DNA from: Diphasiastrum complanatum
Lineage: Eukaryota > Streptophyta > Lycopodiopsida > Lycopodiales > Lycopodiaceae
DNA length: 64,000 nucleotides
Assembly (NCBI GenBank): GCA_029204225.1
Contig: CM055095.1
Location: 22,772,633 to 22,836,632, forward strand
Reading direction: 5' to 3'
The position numbers and the translations under genes are program-made. The notes under the pieces were generated by a model. The model did no database searches. It had not been told where the DNA came from and was given only the letters and a program-made list of their open reading frames with translations. Positions 33,097-43,600 of the stretch are shown here, one piece after another; position 1 is the first letter of the stretch; the number at the start of each line of letters is the position of its first letter.

Positions 33097-33229
33097 CAAA
33101 AAGTTATAAAAAATCTCCACATCATGGGAAAAAGATAAGTACGAAGGTGAGACACCTACATATTCCTCGAGCTATACTTCAGAGGAAGAAGGGCTTCAGT
33201 CAATAGGGACTGAGGAAGGGGAGAGGTTA

Positions 33230-33595
33230 GTTACATAAAGAATACCTGCATATAGTAATAGAGTAGAATATGTAGATAGAGGAGATTGTGGAGTTCCTGA
33301 GATTAGTGCGATCATAGGAGATCAGACCATAGATAAGATACTAATAGACTCAGAATTGAGTATCAACCTAGTAACGAAAACAACGGTTAAAGAATTAGGA
33401 TTAGAAAACCAGATACAGCCTATCACTTATCATGAAATCCATTTAGCAGACCCGACTAAATGTATACCAGTAGGTGAGCTAAAAGGTATTAACGTAGTTA
33501 TAGAGACAGAGATGTTTGTTATGAATTTCCTTGTCATAAATCCAGTAGATACACCACCTTATTTGATATTATTTGGAAGACCATGGTTATATTAG
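33230..33595 (+). pseudogene. Gypsy A retropepsin-like domain 2
   Basis: A second copy of the same fold directly downstream: PEISAIIGDQTIDKILID, then DSELSINLVTK where the active-site Gly is Glu, then IHLADPTKCIPVGELKGI and the C-terminal YLILFGRPWLY. It aligns along its whole length with domain 1, so the domain is tandemly duplicated. The altered loop suggests no catalysis. Confidence 0.75.
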
Positions 33596-33923
33596 GCAGA
33601 TGCTATTATAAATTGGTCTACCAAATAGATATTTTTTCCAGGTATTCTCACAGCCAGTCCAATAGGGGATCACCTTTTGAGATGGGGTGAGGAGTTAGCT
33701 AGACTTGCTAAATCATGAATCAATTTCATAGAATGCTATGAGATTGATGAGGAAGTAGACATGCCGACAACATCCGAGTCGAGAGAAATTCTGGGTGGAA
33801 CCAGAGCAAGTCTGACCGAGGGGATAATAGGTAAAATAGATTATGTAGGAATAGAAATTAATAAAGGTAAGACTTTGAATCTATATAAACACCAATCGGA
33901 CCAAGAACGTGAAGCGTATATAT

Positions 33924-34468
33924 TGTGAGAGATTTCAACTAGTTTAGTCTAGTTTAGTCACATTTTGGTAAATTGTCAATAAGAGGCCAAAACTCATTTT
34001 AGACTTAGAGATAAGCTTTTTGAAGTTGTATTAGTTTAAAATACATTCAATAAACACTTTTGGAAAGTGTGGGAAAGTTGGTAGTCGAGTTTGAGAGAGA
34101 TTCAAATTTGAACTTTGGGTACATTGAATCTAGACCCAAAAATAGTAGGGTTTACATTTTGGAGGGAAAGCCAAGTGGCCAAATAGGGTTTGGAAACTCT
34201 ATAAATCTTGCAATCTTGTGTGTAGAATGATCATTTATTGCTATTTTTGGTTCCACACATGTGAAATACAGTAGGGTACTGTAATTGTACGGACAACAAA
34301 CATATTTTATGTTTTGGTTCATGTTTGATCAATATCTCTTAGAGTTTGCATCTCATTTTGTATGTAGATGCTGATTTTTCTACATTGGTAGGATTGTTGG
34401 TTTGCTCCTTATTGTAACCAAAGATTTGGGACATGGATTGGATCTTGAATGATCTGAAATCCTTCACA
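33924..34468 (+). repeat. 5' LTR of Copia 2, with internal deletion
   Basis: 545 bp against 654 bp in the 3' copy. A single 109-bp block, equivalent to 38929-39037, is missing immediately after the TATA box (34200-34205). Confidence 0.95.
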
Positions 34469-34480
34469 TGGTATCAGAGC
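34469..34480 (+). other. Primer binding site, tRNA-Met
   Basis: TGGTATCAGAGC directly after the LTR. Confidence 0.92.
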
Positions 34481-35064
34481 TCTTGTGTTTCAGGTTATGA
34501 AAGGATCAGCCATCTTTAGCAAGGATTTTGGAGGAGTTACCAATGCTAGAGCATGCTAGATTGATCTCTACTCAAAAATCAACATTTTTGCATGTGTAGA
34601 ATTGATATTTTGTAGGTCAAAACTCAATATATGGTTATATACTTGTTCAATTCCGATTTCACACTTGGCTTACTGGTGATTTTTGGTGCATTAGGAAGGT
34701 CTCATTGGAGTCTACAAGAAGATATACCAAGTTTCTAGAAATTGCATGTAGAATCTGAGATATTCAATTTTTTGTGATTTTGTCAAAACCCTAATTTTGA
34801 TTGGATCTCTAGTTTGTGAGGTTAATGAACTTCATTTGAGTGTGTCTCAATCTTAGGAAGTGGCAAGAATCATTAAATTGAGGATAGATCATAGGTTGAT
34901 CAAGATCTCACTATTCTATGTGTTGATTTTCTAGTTAGAAGTGCTAGAAGAGATTTGAGAGGTTCCATATCTTTGTGATATCTTCTTGAGTTCATTTGTT
35001 GACATTCAAGAGAGTGCTTTGTGCATTGGAATAGATTGAAAAAAGAAGATCAAGTCACTTCAAC

Positions 35065-35793
35065 ATGGCTACAAGTGGTGGATCTATGTTGGAGAGCAAT
35101 GATAGGCTTACCTCAATCAACTATTCTACTTGGAAGGTGAGGATGGAGTCCTTATTGGAGATGAATGAGTTGATGGAGATTGTTGCAGGTGTGGAGAAGA
35201 GACCTCAAGCACCTCAAGATCAAGTGAGGTATGACAAGAGAGCAAAGAAAGCTCTACACATGATCAAGATGAATGTTACCAATGAACTTCTCAAGGAAGT
35301 TGGTAAGTGCACATCATCTTTGGAGGCTTGGGAAGCTTTGAAGAAGCTTTGTGAATACAAGTCTACATCAAGAGTGCTTACTCTTAGGAGGCAAATCTTT
35401 CAAAGTTTGCAAAAGAAGGAAGAGAGTACTCATGCTTTTGTTTTGAGAGTTAAAGCATTCAATGATGAGTTAGCATGTATTGATGAAAGCATTAAGGAGG
35501 TAGAACTTGTTCAAGTTATACTTAATGGCTTGTTGGATGATCATGCTAATCTTGTTCAAAGTTTTGCTATTCAAAAGACTTTGCCAAGTATTGTGGATTT
35601 GCAAGAGATCTTGGTGAATGAGGAGTATAGGCTTCAATCAAGAGGAGGTGGATTCACATCGACATCTCATTATGAAGAGGATGCTATGTTCATCAAGGCA
35701 AGTTCAAGGGCAAAGGCAAAGGCAAGTGGTCTGAAGGGCAAGATCAAGGTGAGACTTCTTCTTTTGGCAAAAAGAAAGATAAGTCTAAGTTGA
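35065..35793 (+). CDS. Copia 2 gag
   Basis: 242 codons from the ATG at 35065. A UBN2-type gag: NDRLTSINYSTWKVRMESLL, ELLKEVGKCTSSLEAWEALK, LVQVILNGLLDDHANLVQS. Compared with the related gag at 2899, the reading frame slips at about 35696, where one G appears to be lost in a G/A-rich tract, so the last 30 or so codons are out of frame and the zinc knuckle lies in the next frame. A ribosomal shift cannot be excluded, but a simple deletion is likelier. Confidence 0.85.
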   Translation: MATSGGSMLESNDRLTSINYSTWKVRMESLLEMNELMEIVAGVEKRPQAPQDQVRYDKRAKKALHMIKMNVTNELLKEVGKCTSSLEAWEALKKLCEYKSTSRVLTLRRQIFQSLQKKEESTHAFVLRVKAFNDELACIDESIKEVELVQVILNGLLDDHANLVQSFAIQKTLPSIVDLQEILVNEEYRLQSRGGGFTSTSHYEEDAMFIKASSRAKAKASGLKGKIKVRLLLLAKRKISLS

Positions 35794-38276
35794 AATGCTT
35801 TTATTGTGGAATCAAAGGGCATTTTGCAAATGAATGTTTGAAGAAGCAAAGAGATGAAGGTAGCAAGCAAATCAACTTTACTACTAATGATGAGGGTCTA
35901 GGTGGTGGTGATTCTCTTTTGATGTGTTCTTCAAGTCCAATATCAAGTGAAGGTGACAAAGATTCATGGTGGATTGATAGTGGAGCTAGCTCACACATGA
36001 CTAGTCACAAGGAGTTCTTTACTTCTTTGGTCACTTATGATGGAGCCAAGAAAGCAATTCACATGGCCAATGGTGGTGAGTGTGTGATTGAAGGTATTGG
36101 TTCAATTCCTATTTGTCTCTCTACTAATAAGAAAGCAAGACTTGATGGTGCTCTTTACATTCCTTCACTTTCAAAGAATTTGATAAGTGTTGGTCAAATA
36201 ATAGAGAAAGGATACATGGTAAAGTTTGGGGGTGATGCTTGTTTCATTACAAAGGAAGAAATCTTGGTTGCTAGGGGCAATAAACAAGGTAGACTTTTCA
36301 AGCTTGATGCTTTTGTTATGGCTATCAAAAAGGATGGAATGGAAAAGGAGATTGGTCTCAACTTTCCAAAGTTACCTTTTAGCATCAATAAGATTGGTGG
36401 ATCTTATGCAAAGTCTAACAAGCTTCCTTATGCTAGATCTAGGTCAAGATCTAATATGCTTCTTGGAGATGTTCATCTTTGTGCTAACTTGGCTAGTCTT
36501 GAGGATAATGATGGTGTTTCAATGGTTCTTCATGGCAAGTGCAAGCATGCAAAAGGTAAGGAAAGAGCTAACTTCATCAATGGAGGTGAAGGTTCTTCCT
36601 TGGAAAAGATTGTTGCTAATGATTTCTTTGATCATATGGAAAAGGATGTTGCTAGGTGCATGCATGAAGGAGGTGGTTCTTCTACATTCTTTTGTTATGA
36701 TTTCAAGAAAGTCATTTTTCCAGCAAGTGGAGTCACATGTCTTCATAAAGAGAGTAGATCAAATGGTTCTATCAAGAGACTTAGTGAGGGAGATAATCAC
36801 AAGTCAAGAAGAAGAGAAGTATGTGAAGAGTTCAAAGTAGGATGTACTTTGAATGATGTCATTGTGAATGATAGTGAGGAAGAATCATTATCATATGATT
36901 CATTACCTAAAACATTGAGTAGAAGTTCTTGTTTGAAAAAAGAGAGTACTTCAATCATCCTTATGTTGAAGGTACTAATCATTTTTCTCATGGCTTCTAA
37001 TGTCTTTGAGGTTTCTACTTCTTATGATGCAATCATTAAGAGGGAGTCTTATGAAGGAAAGAGCAATGAAAGATTGGTTCTTGGAAAGATTCAAGGCATG
37101 GATCTCACATCTCTTCATCAACTCAAAGGATTCTATGATTGTGAATTTATCACTCATAATCGAGATGGCAAAAGGTTGGTTGGAGAAGACTACATGGAGC
37201 AAATCGAGAGGCAATTTATTCAAGGCAAGGGAGATCTCATTGGTGAGCTTATTGAGGTTTGTTATGGGCTCAAGAGGGCTGGATTTATTAGGTTTGATAC
37301 TCACCTTCACCTACTCTACTTCATGTTGGATGGAAAGTTTGGAAACTATCTTTTGATTTATGATGGTGACATTGGTGACATTGTTTTCACTAACCTTTGT
37401 GGAAATTCGAGATCAAGCATTGATGAGTTCTTGTCGGATCTAGATCATATGTTTGAGAGGGAGTATTTTCAGAGGTTCAAGTCTGAATATATTCATATCT
37501 TTGATATCTTTGATGATCAAGAGAAAGGTAAGCAAGTGGAAGCGACACACTTTGCTTTACTCACATGTTTTGGAGAATTTTCTTGTGTAGATGATGCTAT
37601 GCAAGTGGATATTGGTTCTCATGGTTTTCATACTGGAAAAGCAAGTAATGGATCTGGAAAACAAAGTTTGTTCAATGACTTTGATGGTCAAGAGGAAGAT
37701 CAAGAGGTTGGTCTCAAAGGGCTTCAACAACACAAAAGGAAAGGTGGCAATTTGGAGCTAGTCAAGAGCATCAAAGGAGAGGTAATTGGCAAAGATGTTA
37801 TGGATCTGTTTTTGCACCTTATTGAAGACTCAAGTAAGGTCAAAGGAGAAGCAAGGAAGTGTTGTTCAAGTTTACTTTACTTGTTCTATCTCATGTTTGA
37901 GCTATTTCATGTGGATGTGTGCAAATTGTCAAGATATGGACAAACTAGCTACATTGTCTTGCAATATCTTATTGTTGGAGTTGTACTAGCATTCTTGGAT
38001 GGTTTTGCTGATGGAAATGAAGCTAATGGAGGTTCAATATGTCACTCATCCATGGCTAAGTTCTCAAGTGTTGAGCTACTTGGTGCCAATACTTGGAGAT
38101 TGTCAATTTTTGGTGAATTTATGGTCATTTTCTTGTGTCAAGTAGACCTTGAAGATGGACTAGTGCAAACTACTTGGTTTATGGAGTCATGTGGTGCTAG
38201 ATTTGCATCATTTATGTACTCACATACTCATGTATTTTCAAGGTTTGATGGTTTCTTGTGGCAAGATGGAGATTGA
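35790..38276 (+). CDS. Zinc knuckle, protease motif and eroded pol in one 828-codon frame
   Basis: Residues 2-20: CFYCGIKGHFANEC zinc knuckle. About 60-75: WWIDSGASSHMT, the Copia protease active site DSGAS. About 165-175: GRLFKLDAF, GAG-pre-integrase. Next NKLPYARSRSRSNM echoes the start of integrase, but no DDE core follows. Around residues 470-580 faint RT echoes occur (YMEQ, CYGLKRAG, SSIDEFLSDLDHMFE), without YVDD. The last 240 residues contain the module shared with 11880-12516 (NLELVKSIKGEVIGKDVMD), with hydrophobic helices (LLYLFYLMFELF, LIVGVVLAFL). It is open throughout. Non-autonomous element protein of unknown role. Confidence 0.7.
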   Translation: MKCFYCGIKGHFANECLKKQRDEGSKQINFTTNDEGLGGGDSLLMCSSSPISSEGDKDSWWIDSGASSHMTSHKEFFTSLVTYDGAKKAIHMANGGECVIEGIGSIPICLSTNKKARLDGALYIPSLSKNLISVGQIIEKGYMVKFGGDACFITKEEILVARGNKQGRLFKLDAFVMAIKKDGMEKEIGLNFPKLPFSINKIGGSYAKSNKLPYARSRSRSNMLLGDVHLCANLASLEDNDGVSMVLHGKCKHAKGKERANFINGGEGSSLEKIVANDFFDHMEKDVARCMHEGGGSSTFFCYDFKKVIFPASGVTCLHKESRSNGSIKRLSEGDNHKSRRREVCEEFKVGCTLNDVIVNDSEEESLSYDSLPKTLSRSSCLKKESTSIILMLKVLIIFLMASNVFEVSTSYDAIIKRESYEGKSNERLVLGKIQGMDLTSLHQLKGFYDCEFITHNRDGKRLVGEDYMEQIERQFIQGKGDLIGELIEVCYGLKRAGFIRFDTHLHLLYFMLDGKFGNYLLIYDGDIGDIVFTNLCGNSRSSIDEFLSDLDHMFEREYFQRFKSEYIHIFDIFDDQEKGKQVEATHFALLTCFGEFSCVDDAMQVDIGSHGFHTGKASNGSGKQSLFNDFDGQEEDQEVGLKGLQQHKRKGGNLELVKSIKGEVIGKDVMDLFLHLIEDSSKVKGEARKCCSSLLYLFYLMFELFHVDVCKLSRYGQTSYIVLQYLIVGVVLAFLDGFADGNEANGGSICHSSMAKFSSVELLGANTWRLSIFGEFMVIFLCQVDLEDGLVQTTWFMESCGARFASFMYSHTHVFSRFDGFLWQDGD

Positions 38277-38646
38277 GGCTCATTCATGGAGTTTTATGGT
38301 GGAGACATATCAAGAAAGGACAAAGTTGGAGGAGACAAGCAAGCAAGTGGTCATCACTCACATTTATTGTTTGGTTGCTGTAATTTTCCGGAGATTTCAG
38401 AGTTTGAAACATGGAGGAATCATTTCATTCACATTCTATTTGGTTCTTCATGTTTTAGTTATATCTTGATGTGTAAAATTGATGTAAGAAATAGTGAAGT
38501 ATCCAATTTGGACACTATTCTCTATATCAATTATGAAAGATACTTTAGAACCTTAGAAAGAAGATCTATACTTAGGATGGAGATCATTCTAAAGTTGGAT
38601 CAAAGTTCTATTGTCAAAACTATGCCAAAACTAGTTGAAGAGGGGG

Positions 38647-39300
38647 TGTGAGAGATTTCAACTAGTTTAGTCTAGTTTAGTCACATTTTGGTAAATTGTC
38701 AATAAGAGGCCAAAACTCATTTTAGACTTAGAGATAAACTTTTTGAAGTTATATTAGTTTAAAATACATTCAATAAACACTTTTGGAAAGTGTGGGAAAG
38801 TTGGTAGTCAAGTTTGAGAGAGATTCAAATTTGAACTTTGGGTACATTGAATCTAGACCCAAAAATAGTAGGGTTTACATTTTGGAGGGAAAGCCAAGTG
38901 GCCAAATAGGGTTTGGAAACTCTATAAAAGGATGTAACTCGTGGAGAGACACATCTTCTCTCTTCTCTCTCTCATTTCATCATTATACATGGTTCTCTTT
39001 GGGTTCTACTACTCATTGGTGCACTATCTTGGTGTTATCTTGCAATCTTGTGTGTAGAATGATCATTTATTGCTATTTTCGGTTCCACACGTGTGAAATA
39101 CAGTAGGGTACTATAATTGTACGGAAAGCAAACATATTTTATGTTTTGGTTCATGTTTGATCAATATCTCTTAGAGTTTGCATCTCATTTTGTATGTAGA
39201 TGCTGATTTTTCTACATTGGCAGGATTGTTGGTTTGCTCCTTATTGTAACCAAAGATTTGGGACATGGATTGGATCTTGAATGATCTGAAATCCTTCACA
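38647..39300 (+). repeat. 3' LTR of Copia 2
   Basis: 654 bp, TGTGAGAG to CTTCACA, with TATAAAAG at 38923-38930. The polypurine tract gaagaggggg precedes it. Between 38277 and 38646 there is only 3' module sequence parallel to 12520-12740 in Copia 1. Confidence 0.95.
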
Positions 39301-39369
39301 TATATTGCTTCTTCAAAAATACCAAAATGTGTTTGCTTGGTCGATGGATGATTTAAATGGGGTGAACAT

Positions 39370-39990
39370 AGAATAGATCTCATTCAGGGAACAATACCTG
39401 TTAGGCAGCGCCAATATAGATTGAATCCAAAGTACTCCTTATTAGTAAAAGATGAATTAGATAGATGTCTTAGAGCGGGTATTATATATCCTGTTCTAAG
39501 CAGTGAGTGGGTGTCACCAATAGTTATAGTACCTAAGAAGAAGACGGGCAAGATTAGAGTTTGTCAGGATTTTAGGAAACTAAATGCTGCCACAACAAAA
39601 GATTATCATCCTCTGCCGTATACAGATACTATTCTTGACCAGGTAGCAGGACATGAACATTATAGTTTTTTAGATGGATTCTCAGGTTATAACCAAGTTT
39701 TTATAAAAGAGGAAGATAGATCCAAAACTACTTTCACCACTGATTGGGGGACGTACGCAAATACGCGAATGCCCTTTGGTCTTTGTAATGCACCTGCCAC
39801 ATTCCAATGTATGATGACAAATATTTTTCAAAGAAAGTTTTTAGAAATTTTTATGGATGACTTTTGTGTCTATTCATCAACTAAAATCCATTTAGATGCA
39901 TTAGAGAAAACATTGAGAAGATGTCAAGAGACATCTCTTAAACTGCATCCAGCTAAGTGTCACTTTGGGATGAGAGAAGGCATCCTTTAG
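39370..39990 (+). pseudogene. Gypsy A reverse transcriptase
   Basis: Complete RT fingers and palm in one frame from 39421: VSPIVIVPKKKTGKIRVCQD, YSFLDGFSGYNQV, MPFGLCNAPATFQ and the catalytic FMDD (FLEIFMDDFCVYSS). The upstream part, RQRQYRLNPKY, starts near 39390. It ends at a frame break near 39985. It is separated from protease by Copia 2. Confidence 0.92.
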
Positions 39991-40660
39991 GGCATAAAAT
40001 TTTGAAAGATGGTATACAAGCCGACATCGAAAAAATAAAAATGATTTTAGAATTATTAGAACCAACCAATTTAAGAGAGCTTAGAGGTTTTCTAGGACAT
40101 GTAGGTTACTATCGGAGGATAACTAAAGATTATGTTATAATAGTAACTCCTTTAATAAGTTTACTAAAAAAATCTGTTGAGTACCATTGGACGCAGGACC
40201 ATCAACAAGCTTTTGATCAATTGAAACAGTCATTAGCAAAAGCCACTGGGGTTAGACCTCCAAATTGGACTAAAAAGTTCCATGTATATGTAGACACGTC
40301 ATCTTTTGCGACAGGTGTAGTGCTTAGTCAGAAAGATGACTAAAATATAGATTATCCAATTTACTATGCAGGGAGGCAACTCGCTGCATCAGAAAAGAAT
40401 TATTCCGCTACAGAGCGAGAAGCACTAGGGATGATTTATTCAGTAAAGAAATTTAGACCTTACCTTTTAGGATATCCTTTTGTTTTTCACGTAGATCATT
40501 ACGCATTAAAACATTTAGTGAATAAAACCTGATCTTTTAGGTAGAATAGCTAGATGGGTATTATTATTAGATGAGTTTAATTATAAAGTAGAATTAAGAA
40601 GAGGCAAGGATCATCAAAATGCCGACTATATATCCCGCCTCCAAACAAAAAAATCAGCTA
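39957..40660 (+). pseudogene. Gypsy A RT connection and RNase H
   Basis: LRGFLGHVGYYRRI (RT thumb/connection) then HVYVDTSSFATGVVLSQ, where RNase H starts. After a stop at 40341, YYAGRQLAASEKNYSATERE and HVDHYALKHLV continue the RNase H fold. A further break near 40530 precedes GRIARWVLLLDEFNYKVELR and the linker to integrase. Confidence 0.88.
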
Positions 40661-41548
40661 GAACCCATTTTTGATGAATTTCCAAATGAACATATAATGT
40701 GTATTCAATCAGAAACATCAATTTATAGGGACGTTATTAATTTTTTACAGGACCAGATATATCATGAACATTTTAATAAACAACAAAAAACTGTTTTTCT
40801 TTCTAGGGTAGGACCTTACACAATTGTAAATAGTATATTGTATAAATTAGGAGCTGACGATAGTCTCCGCCAATGTTTAGAACCAACCGAGACAACCGTT
40901 GTAATAAGTGCATTACATGAGGAAGATTCGGGGGGTCACTATGCTCTTAAAAACACTACAAAAAAGATTTTCAATGCTAAATATTGGTGGCCTACCGTCT
41001 ATAGAGATGTTAAATTATTCATTAAAAAATATGATGCATGCCCGAGGATGGGGAAACCCAGTTTCGCAACACATTGGCCGCTTACTCCAATTATTCCCTT
41101 AGCACCCTTTGAGAAGTGGGGGATAGATTTTGTAGGGCCTATTAAACCGATCATGCATAAAACCCGTCGTCGTTACATACTCGTTGCCACAGACTATGCT
41201 ACCAAGATGGTAGAGGCCGAAGCCACTATTAAAAATGATGCTAAGACTGTAGCAAAGTTTTTATTCCAAAACATTATCATGCGATATGGTTGTCCCTTAG
41301 AACTCGTTAGCGATAGGGGAACCCATTTCCTTAATCAGACCATAGAAGCCATGTTGTCATATTTTTCTATTACACATCGTCAAACCACTCCATATAATCC
41401 AAAAGCAAATGGGCTTACGGAGCGGGCAAATGGAATTCTATGTAAAATTTTGAATAAAGTAACGGAAACACATTCTTTTGATTGGGATCAGAAGTTACCA
41501 TCTGTCTTATGGGCATATAGAACTGCTGAAAAGATTACAACTAGGTAG
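40619..41548 (+). pseudogene. Gypsy A integrase, N-terminal and core domains
   Basis: A 309-codon open frame. The zinc-binding domain has LHEEDSGGHYALKNT and YDACPRM, where the second Cys of CxxC is Met. The catalytic D, D and E are present in WGIDFVGP, LVSDRGTHF and GLTERANGI. A stop after EKITTR separates it from the C-terminal domain. Confidence 0.92.
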
Positions 41549-41563
41549 ACCCCATACTATCTT

Positions 41564-41971
41564 GTGTATGTAATGCATCCCATACTACCGATAGAATTCG
41601 AAGTTCCAACGTTTCGCATTAGTAATAAAGAGCGAATGGATGAACACGATAGTCTTCGGGAGCGGATGATTTCTTTGATGCAACTGGAAGAGGATCGTCG
41701 TCTTTCATTAATCGAGACTGAACGAGTCCAAAATAAAAGAAAAGAAAATTTTGATCAATCCATCAAGAAAATAAAAATTAAACAAGGGGACTATGTGCTT
41801 CTGTATTGTAACAGACACATGTTGTTTCCTGGAAAATTACATACCACATGGATGAGACCGTATAAAGTTATAGAAGTTTTTAATAATGGATCACTTCAGT
41901 TAGCTGATCTCCAAGGACATTTACTTGACACTCGAGTAAATGGTTCAAGGGTGAAGCGCTACTATGACTAA
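41564..41971 (+). pseudogene. Gypsy A integrase C-terminus, GPY/F-like
   Basis: MHPILPIEFEVPTF, a charged helix (LMQLEEDRRLSLIETERV), and GKLHTTWMRPYKVIEVFNNG with LLDTRVNGSRVKRYY, the GPY/F module with MRPY for GPY. No chromodomain follows, as expected for the Tat group. Confidence 0.88.
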
Positions 41972-42365
41972 TGTCCAAAACATCAGTTTTTGAAGGCCGT
42001 CATTTTTTGTCCAATTATTTTTTATTTCACCGAAGTATTAGCAAAAATGCCGAAACTAGTTTACATTTTAGCGAAAATGCCAAAGCATGCTGCATTGGTT
42101 GTATTGCGGAAAACCCGAGACCTTCGCTACATTTTATACTTTGCAAAAAACCTTGACACTACATTGGAATTTACCATTTTAGAAATACGGAAATTGCGAC
42201 ACTTACTTTCTCATTTTTCGGGATTTTCTACCTTCCGACACCTTCGCATTTTTTGCATAATAATTTTTGCTTTGATTTACCAAGCGAAACATTCGTGTAT
42301 TTTGTTTATTTATTTATATTTGTTTTTAGGACTAGCCACTTTATTATTGAGTATGTACCTTCAAA

Positions 42366-43343
42366 ATGAAGGACACGCTTCCATTTAATATTAGTCTAAT
42401 CCGCCGAAATACCATCAATACGTCTAAAACCTCAAACACTTCAATTGTTGTCGCTACCACTTTCCATCACTCTTGCTCTTTGAATTGCGAATTGTTGCGA
42501 TCAAGCTCTTGTCTGCCATCGCTCGTTTACATCTGCAAGCACTATGGCGATTGTATTCAAAACGCACCCAAAGCTAGTAATACCAGTATTACAACCACTA
42601 GCTGTTCGAGCGTGAATTGAAGGTCTTCTTCAATTCAATACATTAGTAATTCTTACTGATTTATGTTATGAGCTGATCCGCAATTTGGACGAAACAGAAG
42701 AAGGACATATTTTCACAACCGTCTGCAATCAAGAGATTGTTATCACAGAGGGGTTTTATTGTCATGCCTTAGGATTGCCTATGGACAGCAGTATGCCAGT
42801 TACTAAACCAGATCTCATTGCGGAGAGCGGAGCTTTTCAAGAAGAGGCTTATCTTGAGAAACGGGGATAAAAACTTTCTTACATAAGAGACCCCAATCTC
42901 AAGAGCTCCGTTCGATTTGCTCTTGCTTATATCTTCTTTATGGAACAAGAGTACACAATCCAAATACCAATATGGGATACCTATTGAGAGCTTTAAATGG
43001 AGAACAAATTGCCTTCAGACAGATTGCTTTCAAGCAATTTTGTAAATTAATAAAAGTTAATCAGTTTTCCAGGCTGGGTCAGTAGATGGGCATTTTATGT
43101 ATGCATGCTGGTGTGCTGACAGTGCACAAGGATATTAGGATTGCACTAGTACTGCCAGAGCTAGCACCATCAATTGAGGTGGCATCCCAGATGCAGACAT
43201 CAAAGGCAGCCACATCAACATCATCCAGTCAAGGGAGCATGGTGAGGATGACTTCGCCATCATCCCATTACACACCACTATCTAGCAAAGAAGGAAATAG
43301 TAATGCGGAAGAGGAGGCGGAGGACACTGCTGATCAGGAGTAA
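42366..43343 (+). pseudogene. Gypsy A extra ORF, proximal part
   Basis: Three open pieces with stops between them: a Ser/Thr/Asn-rich start (42366-42620), 42685-42870 with IVITEGFYCHALGLPMD, and 43086-43343, which ends in an acidic tract (EEEAEDTADQE). The ALGLPMD block matches ALGLPLD in the Gypsy B extra ORF. The terminal TAA is created by the inversion junction: in the uninverted order the frame continues into 18825. 41972-42365 between integrase and this ORF has repeated GAAAATGCC-type motifs and no domain. Confidence 0.65.
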
Positions 43344-43600
43344 AGTTACTCTAGTTTATCATGTCTTTTTGTATCTAGTCGTTTACGTATGGACAGCCTA
43401 GTAAAGGTTGTCCAAGACAATGTCTTTTCTTTTAAAAGGTCTTGTCCTTAATTACAAGGCAAGTACTTAGGAGATATATTCCCGAAAAATGACTTAGGCC
43501 TCTTCATGATTTATACTTATCCAGATCATATCTTCATTTTTGAGTATCTCATGCCATAGTTATGTTGATAATTAATATTGAATATTTTTGTGGCATCACA
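43341..43600 (-). repeat. 3' LTR of Gypsy B, first 260 bp
   Basis: Matches 46994-47254 closely. Starts TGTGATGCC on the minus strand, next to the polypurine tract 43601-43613 (TATCCCCTTCCTC on plus). It stops at the inversion breakpoint. Confidence 0.9.

Larger units (their letters stand above)
33924..39300 (+). mobile_element. Copia 2, non-autonomous, nested in Gypsy A
   Basis: LTRs start TGTGAGAG and end CTTCACA, flanked by the direct duplication TATAT (33919-33923 and 39301-39305). It has a perfect tRNA-Met primer site, a leader, gag, zinc knuckle, protease motif and then an 828-codon frame without working integrase, RT or RNase H motifs. The long open frame and similar LTRs suggest a fairly young insertion, later than Gypsy A. 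Confidence 0.95.
30008..43340 (+). mobile_element. Gypsy A, Tat-like, from truncated 5' LTR to inversion breakpoint
   Basis: Contains part of the 5' LTR, a tRNA-Asp primer site, gag, nucleocapsid, two protease-like domains, RT, RNase H, integrase and an extra ORF, in Gypsy order. Copia 2 is inserted between protease and RT. There is no 3' LTR here: the extra ORF ends at the inversion breakpoint 43340, and its remainder plus the polypurine tract and 3' LTR lie at 18825-16138. Many frame breaks show it is inactive. Confidence 0.88.
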
